Origin: Vanilla planifolia
Lineage: Eukaryota; Streptophyta; Magnoliopsida; Asparagales; Orchidaceae
Assembly (NCBI GenBank): GCA_023846275.1
Contig: CM043868.1
Location: 15,781,755 to 15,845,754 of the forward strand
DNA length: 64,000 bases
Direction of reading: 5' to 3'
A program made the translations under genes and the position numbers. Position 1 is the stretch's first letter; each line of letters starts with the position of its first letter. The notes beneath the pieces are model-generated. The model made no database searches and was not told where the DNA came from. It worked only from the letters and a program-made list of their open reading frames with translations. Of this stretch, positions 12,783-26,100 are shown piece after piece.

Positions 12783-15700
12783 ATGTCGTCGATCGCGGAG
12801 GAGGTATTCGAGCACACTCTTCTTGTTGTGCGGGAGGTGTCGGCTTACAAGATCCCTCCAAGAAGCACGAGCGGTGGGTATAAGTGTGGTGAGTGGTTGC
12901 AGTCAGACAAGATCTGGTCCGGCCGCCTCCGCGTCGTATCTTGCGGCGAGCGCTGCGAGATCCGGCTCGAGGATCCCAGTTCCGGTGAACTCTTTGCGGC
13001 CTGCTTCGTACTCCCAGGACAACGGGAGGCGTCGGTCGAGACAGTGCTGGACTCCTCCCGATACTTCGTGCTTAGGATCGAGGACGGACGAGGAAAGCAC
13101 GCTTTCATTGGCCTAGGGTTTAATGAGAGGAACGAAGCCTTCGATTTTAATGTGGCTCTTTTCGATCACGAGAAGTATGTGAAGAGGGAAAAGGAGGAGG
13201 ATTCTGATGGCCGGGGGACCGATGAAAGCCCGATCGATATACATCCCGCAGTGAATCATCGATTAAAGGTATGTAGGAATTAGCATTCTCTTGTTAGCTT
13301 TTCTTGCTTGTCATGCATGGTCTCTTAGAACAGCAATGCTTTATGCAGTGTTAGAATTAGAATCTTGCCTGAATATTTCTTGTGTTAGGCCAATTTCAGT
13401 AGGATTCATAACTTAGTGAACGTTGGATACTTGCAATGTTGCCATTCAAGTATTGAAGACAGATCCATTATCTCCTAAGTCCATCATATCTTCAGTAAGC
13501 AACTGGGCAGTTACTAATGTTTTCATCCTTTTTTTTTTGGCTATCTTGGTCTCATGATGAAGATGGAATCAATACTACTAGACACCCTCAATACCTCCAA
13601 ATTTTTCTTATGTTCTATTAATTATGCTACACTCTACACTATGGACTAGTTGATTGCTTGGTTTTTAGTTTGTAAGGTATATTTGCTAAATCTAATGAAA
13701 AATGGTGGCCAAATTTGGTCATGTTTGTCTGAATTCTAGTCCCAAAATGGTGTGATCTTGTATTTCTGCATACTTGTTGAGGGGATGATATGTTTATATT
13801 TGCACCTTTGTGAGTACTATAAAGTATTCTTAACATTGTCATCTTTCTTATATGCAATCTATGTTAATTGTGCTAATAAAAAGGATTGTTTAGTTGTGTT
13901 ATTTAAATAATATTTGCTTCTAAATGCTAATACTATATTTGATATCAGTATTTTCTAAACCTTGTTGATACTTTTATGATTGTTTATGACAATCTATCTT
14001 CATAATAGATGTTATTTTTTGATAACAGAATCCTTATTTTTTATAATGTTTTTTCACAGATGTCAACCGAGCAGAAAATTCAAATTTTTCTAATAACATT
14101 ACAAGACAGCAATATCACCTTAAAGAAACATGCTTTGTAACATTATTGTCCCAAATAGCAGCAGAAACTGTTATTTGCAAAATTTCTTGATTAGTTGCTT
14201 TTGCCAACTATTAAAGTGCTAATGTTCTATGTTTAGCATTAAAACGAGGATGTAGTTTGCTGTATTATGGTCTTTAAATGGATTTTCAAGTGAGTATGAA
14301 GGACATTTTCCAGTCAAAATAAATACGAATTCTCAAAGAAATGAGTTTATTCGACATCAGAACATAATGTTGATTAAATTTCTGGATTAATTTAATTGCT
14401 TGCCCAGGATATGAATCACCTTCCCCTGCATATGGATTAAGGTGCTTGGCTCTCAGCTTAATTTCTTTTGCAAGCATTCATTCACGTCATGCATGTTTAT
14501 TTTTTGTTGGTTTTTCAGGAAGGTGAAACAATCAGAATTAATGTGAAGAGCAAGCCTTCAAGTGGATCTGGGATGCTTTCATCTGCTGGATTGTTAGGAG
14601 GGACCTCTAGCACGAAAAAACCTGGGGCACTTCTTGCACCACCACCTGTTGGGAGTGGAAAGATGAGGTCCCCTCTTCCACCTCCACCTAATGATCCTGC
14701 AGTTTCCAGGATGCAATCTGGAAGCAGTGGAGCTAAAGCTAAAGAATCACGAGGGCACTCTGCTGATCCCTTATCAAATCTTTCTCAATTGGAGGTATTG
14801 AACTTCTATGCTTCTGTTAAATTTTTGGTCATGTTTTCATTGTTTTCCAATAAGTGGTCCATCCAATTGATCAATCTTCACATGTTTATTGCAAATTAAG
14901 GACTATTGCTGTCTTAGCTGAATGGTGATGCAAATAGAATATGTTGCGAAATAAGCTTTGTTAGGAACCGTGCTATGATAGAGCTCTTTGGGAAAGGTAT
15001 GGTAGCATAAACACAATCAAACTTGTGTACTTAGCACAGAGGAGATACAACGACTTTATATTACGTGATACCGGAAAATGGATTACTTGAGATTATTCTA
15101 TTTTCAAATGTAAAGAGTTATGGCAGTTGAATTAGATTGTTGGGTAACCAACATCTATGTTTTTCTAGCTAGTATAGTATTTTGCTTCATATTGTTGCTG
15201 CTGCTGTAATTTTCAAGAAAATTGTAAAATGCACTCACATGTGCACATTCATGGACACTTGTTCTTTTTATTGAGACCCAGAAAAAGTAAAATTGATCCT
15301 ATGAAACATGATAGAAAATTATAGAGATTTATGGCATTAAAATTGGAGACACCATGCAGAACCACAGTCACTGATACCTGTGTATTTTTATTCACATACA
15401 CAAAGAAAAAGTATCATAAGCACAGTTGGAACTGGTTTGATTTGTCATTGTTTGGGAATGTAGCTGGAAACTGTTGGATGATGGTTGTGGTTGCCAGGGA
15501 AATGAGACCTCCACATGTCTCATGTGTTTAAATTTTTGTTAGGGGAGGAAAGATGAGCAGTAAGGTGCACTCGAGTCCCGAAGAGATCTCATGTGTTTAA
15601 CTTGGGGATGTTAGAACTCATACTTAATAGTCAAACCAGAATAGATGCGAAACGTGAAATTTGTTAAGAATTAGATTAATTTAATGTACTGCATTTCTCA

Positions 15701-17481
15701 ATGTTTAGAGGCCATTTAATGTTTTAACCACTCAAATTTTTTCGAGAAAGTGCAAAGAACCAAAATTTTGACTACTTAGAAAGGGAGATTGCTTTTGAGT
15801 CGCATTTCTTAAAATCTGTTAGAGGGTATACTGGGGTTGTTAGAGAACTTCATGGACAAGAGGATCGAAAGCGAAAAATCTATCATCGCTTTTAAGATTT
15901 TGCACAAAAATATTAAGTTTAAATTGTGACAAGTAGAACAAAAAATGAATCATAAGCAAAGCCATGTGCGTTTGGAATGTCATTAGCCACATTCAGGAGC
16001 AGTTATGGTGGTGGTGAGGGAAGTGAGACAAGTTGTGGTGGAGGGTTGGTACTTGGTAGAACCAGTCTTGAAAATTGGACTAGAATAGGAGAGGCAAAAG
16101 AAATATAAGGGTGAATTCAGAGAAGCACAAAACATCAGAGTTTTTGAACTTCATATATCTGTAGTTTTCTTTATTTCAGCTCAATAGGTGATGGCTTGGT
16201 GGTGGAAGGAAGATAAAGGGTAAGGTGTACCCTAGTCATTGACAGATCTTTCTAGTTTCATTTGGCACTTAATGGTTAAATCTAAGTAGGAGCAAAACAT
16301 GAAACTTGTAAAGAATTAGGTGAAATCATTATCTGCTAAGTTTCTTAACGTTTGGAAGCCATTTGATGGAATGAACACTCAATATCAAAATGTCATCAAT
16401 AGAAATCTCCAATGAGCAGTGACAAGGCTTCAAAATCATTGCATCACCATGGCCTAGAAAACCTAATTGAACAAGCTATAGTTCAGATGCAAATCAGAAA
16501 GCCAAACAATCTGTTCATTGTTTATAAAGCCACGATGCTCCCAAAACCTTTTTAAATCAGCCTAGGCAGTTGTCCAACCATTAAACAAGTTGACTAATAC
16601 AGCTAGATTCCTCAAATTGGAATAAATGGTAATAAATATGATTCCTTTATCATGATCAATAAGCAAAGCTGAAATTTAAAACGTAAAACCTATACTTTTC
16701 TTTTTGCATAGTGGTGGTTGAATCCTTTTCTCAGCGAAGTTAACAACATTTACAAACCCTTGTTTGACAATCGAATCCTTTTCTCCATCCTCAGCATTGG
16801 AGACTGGCGGCATTGATTGCCTCGTGATTGGAAAGTGACAATGTTGTATTCCTTATCATTAAAAACTGATGATGTCGTCAGAGACAATGTTGAATTCCTA
16901 GCTTTTCAGTAACCAACAACACCAAACTCATTATTGGAAACTGGTGACGTTTAACCCCTTGTTGTTGGAAACTGGCAACACCAAACTCCTTGTCATCAGA
17001 ATTTGGCGACATCAAATTTCTTACCACCAAAAACTAGTCAAACCACATACACCTTGTCGTTGGAAATCAGTAATGTCGACCTTTTGTTTGTGACAAATCG
17101 GTGATGTTGAACTCCTTGCCGTCAAGTTCCCGCACCACTAAACCCCTACTTACTCTTAAAAACCAATGATATTCTACTCCTTACAATTTCTTTCATGGAA
17201 GTTTTTGATCAAATATTATGTTATTATTGAAATAATGTTGTATTATTTGAATTTTTGAATGTCACTTAAAAAGTTTATAGATGGATAGCATACTTAGAAT
17301 TTTTGCTTGTTCATCATGCAGAATTTGTAGGAAGACTGCAACGAGCATATGCGAGCACCTTTTAGTGTCCATTTGTTTGTAACCTTTGTCTGTAATAATT
17401 GTTTGCTTGCAGAAAAGTCTTCCTTCAGTGAACACTTCAATACCAGGAAAGAGCACAACTTCGGGGTGGGCAGCATTTTGA
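12783..17481 (+). CDS. NECAP-like endocytic adaptor protein, three coding exons
   Basis: Coding exons 12783-13268 (162 codons), 14519-14794 (92) and 17413-17481 (22 plus TGA) join in phase 0 with GT-AG introns, giving 276 aa, normal for plant NECAP-like proteins. Exon 1 holds the NECAP PH-like (PHear, DUF1681) domain at about residues 7-150: EHTLLVVREV, YKIPPR, GYKCGEWL, IWSGRL, SSRYFVLRIEDGRG, AFIGLGF, AFDFNVAL. Exon 2 is a Gly/Ser/Pro-rich linker with proline runs (LAPPPVG, PLPPPPNDP). The C-terminus ends GWAAF, a WxxF motif of the kind that binds adaptin ear domains. In other eukaryotes NECAPs bind AP-2 and regulate clathrin-mediated endocytosis; that role here is by family. The ATG at 12783 is chosen because the family starts near here and the frame upstream has only a TTG. 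Exon 1 is far richer in GC than its surroundings. Confidence 0.93.
13269..14518 (+). other. NECAP intron 1
   Basis: Bounded by AAAG|gtatgt and tttttcag|GAAGG; length 1,250 bp. T-rich and AT-rich as plant introns are. No embedded gene or recognisable transposon was seen. Confidence 0.9.
15541..15740. repeat. Diverged direct repeat in NECAP intron 2, copy 1
   Basis: Aligns with 16195-16385: gga-gaaagat-agc/ggaagataaagg, taaggtg(c/t)ac, agatct, gatgcgaaacgtgaaattt / gagcaaaacatgaaactt, gtaaagaattag, then tttctcaatgtttagaggccatttaatg / tttcttaacgtttggaagccatttgatg. A looser match lies just upstream of each (about 15450-15510 and 15978-16050, ggaa(a/g)tgagac). The spacing is about 650 bp. Confidence 0.65.
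16195..16385. repeat. Diverged direct repeat in NECAP intron 2, copy 2
   Basis: Second copy of the block at 15541-15740, same orientation. Part of an old segmental or transposon-derived duplication inside the intron. Confidence 0.65.
16790..17130. repeat. Degenerate minisatellite, about 30-36 bp unit
   Basis: Repeated units follow the pattern CCTTGTCGTTGGAAACTGG then CGACACCAAACTC with substitutions. Clear examples begin near 16958 (ccttgttgttggaaactggc), 16988 (ccttgtcatcagaatttggc) and 17050 (cttgtcgttggaaatcag), with weaker units on both sides. About ten units are suggested by eye. Confidence 0.7.
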
Positions 17482-18972
17482 GCTACTGATGCGTTTGTCA
17501 AACGAGTTATGTTTAAGAAGAACGAAGTAGGCAAAGTTGTATACAAAAGAATTGCAGTGCCTATTCCAAGATGTTCACATTAAATCAGCCATGTGATATG
17601 AGCTGTGTTCATGTGATATGTTATCGTATGTGTGTTGCAAAGCGATGCGAGATTGGCATCCTTTTATTGTCGACTTAAAGTAACTATGAAATGTGAGCTA
17701 AATGACCTAAAAGGAAGAACAATCTTGTTGTCTTTTCAACTTTATTTATGTGGGTTTAACACAAAAGATGAGCTGTTGCAAAGGTTGCAACGCTTGTCTA
17801 ATAGTAGCAATTGATAATGATTCATTGTTCATTTTTTCTCTCGGTTGTTTTGAATGGAGTGGAACCCTGGTGATTATTAGTTCATAGCATGCATGAACTA
17901 CAAGTGATTGGACTACGGGAACCGGGAATTATTCTTCTTGAACATATTTGGATGAACCATAGGCATGTTGTGAAAGCTCGTTTGCACATTTTTATGAATA
18001 ATCTCATCTTTGCCTGTCTCTGGATTGATTTGGCTGAGTTGAATATTAAGTGGATTTATAAGAATGGATTTGAAATGTGTTTAATCATGAATTTATTAAT
18101 GAAAGAATAATTAAGTTTTATTAGACCGTTTTATAAAATGTAAAATAGTTCTTTTTAATATATATAAAAAAATTCTATCATAAACAATGTTAAAATCACC
18201 CTTTCATAGCATTTGTTAGGTTGTATTTAGTTTAACACAAGCTTAAATGGCTGATAAAAACCTTTTCATATAAATAAAAACCGATCATTTTCTACCAAAA
18301 CAAAAAAGTTCTATCCTTTCATTAAAACAGTTTAAATTTCCGTCTTTATTTCATAGAATAATTGTCCCACGCAATACACATTTTGAAGGAATTACATAAA
18401 ATTTAATTTGATTATTTCATTTCTTCGGCCCATTCACAATTTGCCTTTGATTTAATTGTCTTCACATCACCATCTTCACTATTTTCCATGTTTAATTTCT
18501 CCCAGCTAGACAAGACAGAACGAATGTACCCTTTAATTATATTTCAGAAAATTTCCTACAATAGTCCATGGAGATTGAATTCTCATATTACTTAAAAAAA
18601 AACCAAAAAGTGTAGCTACACGAGCAGGAAATGTTTTCTTTGAAGTTCTTATTTATTGATTGTTTTTTTTTTCCCCTGTGCATTCCATTGCTTAACCATA
18701 TACATATAACAGACTTCCCCTTCAATGTTATTAAACATGATGTTTTATCATGTACAAGAATTGTAAATGTAGGTACCATCAATAACTTGGCCTAAGCAAT
18801 AACCCATTGTCTTGTAAAAGATTTGATAGAATGGAGAAAACAGAAGGGGGAAAAGGATTGCATTCAAAACCAACATAAGCTCTGATATTATACACAAGAA
18901 GGTAACAAAAATACAACAGGGTAAAGGATTACGAAGTGAAATGCTCACTTGGGAATGCAGGAGAAGTACCTT
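17482..18972. other. Convergent intergenic gap with both 3' UTRs
   Basis: The NECAP stop (17481) and the SGR2 stop (18973, minus strand) face each other about 1.5 kb apart. Reading the minus strand, an AATAAA-type poly(A) signal for SGR2 lies near 18650 (tttatt on the plus strand), about 320 nt past its stop. For NECAP the AT-rich text after 17810 and around 18100 could hold the cleavage site. Small frames here (17632-17814, 17889-18110) look like UTR noise. Confidence 0.6.
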
Positions 18973-20123
18973 CTATGAATATTGTATAGCTTTCTTTGCT
19001 TCTCTGGAGAACTCTCTTATCAAGGAATGATCCCAAAACGTCAAAGGAAGGTCTTCATCGAGGAAATCCTTGTTATAGAACAGTGCTAATGGTGCAGAAT
19101 CACTTGATCTTTCAAGAGTGTCTTCAGGTATGTCACGATACAAGTGCTTCAGAATGAAAAGGGCGGTGTCATGATCACGCCAATAGTTTCTGTGGTTTAT
19201 AATGTTCGCCAACAAGTCAATTATGGAAGAACAAAGCTTGAGGTTAGAAGACAAGGAGGTATGGTTGGTGGCTTACGTATGGGAACCTAAAGCTGAAATG
19301 TATGGGTGCTGAAATGTCTTATCCTTCATGATTCACAATAAAAAAAAATGATTTGTCAGTTCTAAACATCAAAACATGATGAGCTTTAGTGCACAACAAA
19401 TCTCTTGAGAGTAAGTTTGCCGGCAATAAATGTTATAACAATGTAAAACCCAGTATTAAGGAGCATCTAAATCAGTGTACATGAACTTTAAAGAAAGCTG
19501 AAATATACTAGAATGTAACACCTTGCTTGATCAATTGTCACAGCTAGAACTGGTTCACAACTGCTTTGCAGGGCTCTACTATGAACTATTGTAAAAGTAG
19601 GTAAGAAACTAATGATTGTAAACCAAGAGAGACAAGGAAGGTAGCAAGAAGTAGAGATAGAATGAGCAATTGAAAGAAGTTGAAGAAATGCAGCAACAAG
19701 AAATAATAGCAAGCTACAGTGTTTTACACAAGTTGTTCTCACGACCTAGCATGTCTTAAAATCAATAAGATAGGTGCAGTGTTTAATTTTTTCATGAAAT
19801 TGGCGATGATATAAAACTTTTCTTTGAGAAAAATATAACAAGAACATGATAAATATTAATATAGGAACGGTTCAGTTACCTGAAGGACATGATCAACTCT
19901 GCCATGCCTATTTCCAGTCAGTCTATCAATCATGAGGTAACCATATGATTGCTCACTCTCATTGTCATCTTCTACAGCTTCTATTTCACATGAATTAACA
20001 GCAATTACCGTCACCAAATAAACACTGATGAAGAATAAAAAAACGTGCATGTCCGAACAGAAGCATGAAATCATACTAACCTTCTTTTTGATCTATCGAT
20101 TGAAATGTATTAAGCAGCTTAAC
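18973..20123 (-). CDS. SGR2: SGR2 coding exons 18-21, C-terminus
   Basis: Exon 18 (20081-20123) encodes VKLLNTFQSIDQKE. Exon 19 (19880-19980) encodes an acidic run, SYGYLMIDRLTGNRHGRVDH and VLQ. Exon 20 (19277-19323) encodes DKTFQHPYISALGSH. Exon 21 (18973-19189) encodes TNYWRDHDTALFILKHLY, a variable stretch and DEDLPLTFWD, ending at TAG. The GRVDH and YWRDHDTALF motifs supply the Asp/His residues that give the domain its name. Exon 21 uses the acceptor at 19190-19191, inside a longer open frame whose upstream part is intron. Confidence 0.95.
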
Positions 20124-23100
20124 CTATTAACAAAACGTTAAATGAGTTAGGACAAAACGTTCTAAAATAAAAAACTAACAAATAACTGAGACTGCAGAAA
20201 TAGAAGCAATCCTTCTCAAACGTTAAATGATAACGAACTTAGGGGCAATGGTCCAACATCCACGACCAACAACAAGGGTAATCCACAACTTAGGGTGAAC
20301 AATCCAAGCGAGTTGACATCAAACAGTAGGCTTGTGCAGCCATGTTTTGTTTAACACTCATGGACCTTGTATACTATGATTATCAATATAATATGATTAA
20401 ATTCATACAAAAGAAGCCATAACTGGTGAACTTGTGTATTCTTTGGACATTATATTAGCTTCAAATTACCCTTGTTATCGGCATGTCTTCCACACATAGA
20501 ATGTCCAAATGGTATAGTTTTACCAACTAGTTTCTCCCTTATAAGTGTTGCTCATATGAATACATGAACATGAAATGCACCATAAAATTACCATTGTTCC
20601 ACCCAACCTGTTAGATTTCTATTTCCTGACATAGCCCATTTCACACATTCTATATTGTAGAAAAAGTTCTTTTAGCTTTTTAGATGTTCAATTATCATAC
20701 TAGCTAGAACATTTTGTCCACTTTTATCAGCTGCATCTAACCCATATCCTCTTCCTTTCATATACAAATACACAACAGAGACAAAAATCAAATATAAGTT
20801 TGCTCTTCAAACTTGATATCACTCTGCACATAACTGGAGTATAGATCTTTCAATATATCTTCAAATGCTAAAAAATGTCCCAATAACAACAATTAGAATT
20901 TGACACAAGTCCTCGCAATGCCCATTGAATATATTGCTACGGAACTCAGTGGTACAATTGACAGATAAAATTAAACAGGCAGGTCGTTCCTTAATCTATT
21001 TTTTATCTTTTCCTTTAGAGTAAATTACCCAAATTCCTTTTTTGGTACAGATTAAAAACAATTCCCATTACCATCACGTTCTGTTCAAAAAATGAAGTTA
21101 ACTTCTATACTTCAAAAGGTTGCTCAAAATATTCATTGAATATCCCCCATCTCATGAATAGCACATGACCCAGCCAGCAATAACATGTTGGCATTCACAC
21201 TAAGTAAACACTTTCATATCGAGTTTCAGCTAAATTCTTATTTTAAAAAACCATTAACTAAAAAAAATGATTCCCAGCTACAACGTCATATGCTTTGGAT
21301 CTAATTTCTCTTCACCCTTGTTCCCTTCGATTATTTTCATAGAACAGTTAGCATACTGAAACAAACAAACTGAGGTCCTCTGATTTTTTTATACATGCAA
21401 GATATTTTTAGCAGTCCTTGTCACATCTTTCTCATCTTTTCCTTTGTTACTGTCAATATTATAGTCTATAATATCAGTCATTGGAGCAAATATTGGCAAA
21501 CATTTCACATCATTTACCAAACTATCTTAACCGTCTTTGAAAGCATTCCCTAGGATGCACACACTAATGGTCCTACTCTTTCAGTTTAGGCCATCCACCC
21601 ATCTTGACACCCTCAACACAGAAACCATCATAATATGGCTGAAAAACAAACTTTTAGAGTGCCTTCGATCAAAATAGAATGTTAACTTCCAGATGAAGAA
21701 GAAAAATCCTATAAATCCTGAAGAAACAAAGTTTCCATTTTTCCAAAATAATAAATAATTCAGTTAGCAGTTTGTAATTCAGAATACCTAGTCATCAATG
21801 AAGCATAGAATCAGGAAACAGTTCCATGCATATTTCTGTAAAAGAAAACCTGTCTCCATATGCTAATAAAAGGAATATGAACGAAACTTCAGTTCAAGAC
21901 TAACCTTCAAAGAGTTAAAATCATTTATAACTGCTTGGGTTCGGGCAGCTACATCTTCAGTGAATTCCTGAATGGATATATAGAAGCAAACCGCACTAAT
22001 CAATCAAAAAAAGGGTACAAAAACAACCAGAAGATTAGGGATTTTGTGTCATATTGAAGTCTCACTCGAAATCCTATATGCAATCTCCTTCCTCCCCGGT
22101 GATATGGTATAATGACAGGGCGTTTGTTGATGTAATCTTTGCAGATAAGTGGTTCTACTCTGTATGAAAGTCCAGCCTAGATTCATATAACATGTCGCTG
22201 CACTTCAAATGGAGCTTTGTGTACAAAGCAAGGCAGATAACATAAAACAATACATGCATATTAAACTACTGCAAGATCTACAAAGAAAATCAAATGAAGG
22301 TGTGGTGTCATATAAATTAAGATTCATGTGCAGCTAAAAGGAAGAGGGGCATAAATTTTCCAGCATAAGCTACACAAAGTTTGACAACCTGTAAGCCACT
22401 GGATCAAACGGATGAAAAATGTTAAACATCTGACGGCATGCCGGCATCTCTTCAGAAATATTTTCATCTTGCCAATAATCTTGCCCCCTTCCTATAAAAA
22501 AGAAAAAGGATTAGCATTTCTAAAATAATGAGTGGAAAATACACTCCACACAAAAGTTGGAAAACTAGAAAACAAAGTATAGTATAGAAATATCAAACAA
22601 AACAAACTTTATATGCTACCACTATAACTTCCTAAAAAATCTATCAACATTCCACTCATCAAGGTTTTCATCCCTATGTACCAGTTTCGATAAAGAACAA
22701 TGTAGAGCTAGAATCACAAGATTCCCAAGATGGCCTGAAGAAGCCTTCAGTAATGTTGATAGTTGCAACCTTAAAGGCTCTCTTTGTATGTAAAGAAGAG
22801 AACCAATCTAAGATCTCTTTTTAAAATATTACACATCTTACAATCATAATAATCAAGAAAAAGTAAGATGGTATCAAGAATTGTGTGGTTTGGCCAAGAA
22901 ATAGCCTATGTCCATAAGTACAAAACGCACAAATTTAATATCAGCAACATGTCAAAATAAGGTCAAAAGCACAAATTTAATATCAGCAACATGTCAAAAT
23001 AAGGTCAAACAATCAATAACCTAAACCCTATATAAGAACATTAAATGAACAAAAGAGAGATCTCATTAAATCATAATCAAGATACTAGAAATCAAGAAGT

Positions 23101-26100
23101 TAAATCATTGTCAACCAAAATGCTTTTCCAAACAAGTTTTTTCATTTTTACATTCATATTCACGCTTCTTTGGAGCATCATTAGCGTGAACAAAAAAACA
23201 ACCTTTTGGATTTTTTAATTAATTAATCCATTACATCAAACTAATTAAAATTTTGGATTAATAATCTACATAATCTCTTAAAAATATCTTCTTAAGTTAT
23301 TCCCTTTGACTTCATCAATAAAAAATAATTAAATTTGGTATTAAACAAATCAGAATAATTAATATTATCCATTTAATTTTAAAAAACAAGACACTATTTG
23401 ACAATTACGGTGATGTTTGAATGTAATGCCTCAAACTTTACATAAATGATATAATATGGATTAATGCCAAAAGGTTTTAACAAAATCAAACAAAGATAAC
23501 CTAAAGGAATTCAACAATTAGTCAAATTCACATAGTTGCCGCAAATTCTATTTGTTCTACAAGTCATATCAATCTCTCAATGTAAACTCTAATTACTGGT
23601 GATTAAGTTTGCGGTCCCTTATACTAGCAGTGAATTTAAATCATTCATCCCACGTCTTGGAAGTCTTTGTTCACGGAACTGAGTTGATTTCAGCTATGAT
23701 TTTCAAGTGGAAATAGCATTGAGAAGGATAAGGAAAATTACTAATAAGGAGCATAACAAAAGGTATGATGGAATTTTCGGCATTTCGGCCTCTCATTCCT
23801 TGGATGCAAAAAGATAATAGCTAGAGCGATCGCCCCTCAATTCACGTCAAAGGAATGTTTAAAAGTAAATCACTGAATTTAGAACAAGACTAACTTGACT
23901 CCAAGTAATAAGAGGAAAAGGACGATAAAAAGATCGAGGAACACCTGTGTTATGACATTACTATGAGATCAAAGCTTGAACATACAAAGATCAGGCATTT
24001 CTCTGTTCCTGAAAATATAAAATTATCTCAAGATGTCAAGTCACTTTATGGTATCCTCCCCAATTTTTTTTTATCAATTGTCAAGCAAGCCCATACAAAT
24101 GACCTCAACAATAAGGTGCCACCATCTTAGGATTTCTACCTAAATGATCATTCAATTGAGGTCATGCTAAAGCAAAAAAATGGAATGGCAAAACTACAAT
24201 GTTGTCCCATCTTTCATGCAAAAAATAATACAACCTGGGTTTTGGTGTGAAGTTAAAAAGATTGATGAGACTGACCTTCAAATATCTTATAGAGAACATG
24301 GATTAAACCCCATATTATGGAACACCAACACTCGTTTTCTCTAGAGAATCTTCCACTGAAATTGCTCTGACATACATCTATTCAAAATGTCTATTCTCAA
24401 AAATTGAATTATGTTTACTGGCAAAAAATGAATTACAACACTTGTAAATAGAATCCATGACTTGTCCATCAAAGAAAGTCTATAACTGTATTTAAACCTT
24501 GGACCTCCTTGAAGGACAAGGCCAAGGTCATGAGAGATACATAATCTATAATACCAGTTATTTTACTGAAAATCATAAGAATGGGCACAAACATTTTAAG
24601 ACTTCAATTTATTTTGGTTAGAGTTTTATGCAACCTTGTTTCAGCAAAGACAAACAATTTGAGCTTTATTATATAGGTTGAACCAAAATAAACAATTGCT
24701 GTTTGTCTTGGCGAGATTTGGTTGTCAGATTTCAAATTTTCTTCAAATTTTTAAAGAAACTAAACTAAAAACAAAAAACCAATAAAATGATATGACTAAC
24801 AGTATCCATGCATACAAATATGAATGCAAGAGTGTATGTTAGCTAACTGAACAATTAATTCTAGGAAATATCATAATATGCCATCAATTTAAGAAATCGA
24901 AGTAAATCAATCAGTAAATATCACAAAAACAAAGCTAATAGGTTCATTTAATTTAGATTTAATTTCAGATCTCTGTGCAAAGCTCTAAATCTTTGGGTAG
25001 CTGGACAAACAAAACTTTTCCATTCATATGGTTTGATTGCATTAGCAAGTACAAACTGCAAACAAAATGTAATTATCTAGGTAGGAGAGAGCAATAATTT
25101 TTATTCATTGGCTGGCTAGTTGTTTGAAACTAGAACGAGCAACTGCTCCCAAACTCAACCATTTCTGCAAAGATATCTGTCCATCACGACAAGAGGAAGT
25201 ACATGAAGGGGCAATAGCAATAATTTTTAGTTAGCTGTAACATTTGAATTCTCTGCGGAATAGCAAGAATACCATTGCATGCAGCAATTAAAATGCCAAT
25301 CTCATTGCAGACATCAAATGCCTTTCCTACTTAACTGCCAGCGTGTCAACCAGTGGGCTAAGTGTATGTACTTATTGCTACACATCTTTACATGATTTTT
25401 CCTTACGATGTAGAGGAATTAATTTGAATTCTGCTTCATTAAATACAACTATGATTGTAGTTTATTTGGTACATATCCACTTATAGTAAGAGCAAATTCA
25501 ATGTTTGCAAACTTATGAGATGTTTTTGAAGCATTTCATTGTCAATAGATCTTTTTTTGTTTGTAAAATATTGTCTTCTAATGACTTCTGGGGATTATAT
25601 TGACATAAATTTTACTTCGATTGTATGCCAGTTGTAAAGTTCCTTCAATTTTGTTCTTACCACTTCTATTTTATGAATTCAACTGAACTAGTAAAAAACA
25701 ATTTCGAATACCATCAGCACATGCTAACTTTAAAGCAAAAGGGCTAACCCATTTTAATTTTTATTAAAAGGGTTTCTAAATGTAGGTAACTCTTTCACCA
25801 GGCTTTCAGTAACAATGCAAGTTAGAGAACCTAATAATGATTCAATAAAAAATTCCATAAAAAGTTAAATAAACTATCCATAGCCAAATACACTCTCCAT
25901 TTGGCAGGAATAAAAACCGTTACAAGGAACTAGAGCATCTAAATGCTTAGCATATAAGAACGTGTACATGAAGAGGTATTTGAGTAAAAGGACATGCTAC
26001 CTGATTTGATATATGCAGCCTTAATATGGCATCGCAGAAGACAATTAAAGCCTATAATCTCTAGCTCAATAAAAAAAACCTGGCCATTGTTTCTAAGGTT

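Larger units (their letters stand above)
14795..17412 (+). other. NECAP intron 2 with internal repeats
   Basis: Bounded by TTGGAG|gtattg and gcttgcag|AAAAG; length 2,618 bp. It contains a diverged direct duplication (about 15440-15740 and 15978-16385) and a degenerate minisatellite (about 16790-17130), entered separately. Open frames within it (for example 15331-15531) have no family match I can recognise. Confidence 0.88.

Noticed and set aside
12845-13108. Minus-strand open frames over NECAP exon 1
   Set aside because: Caused by high GC in the real plus-strand exon.
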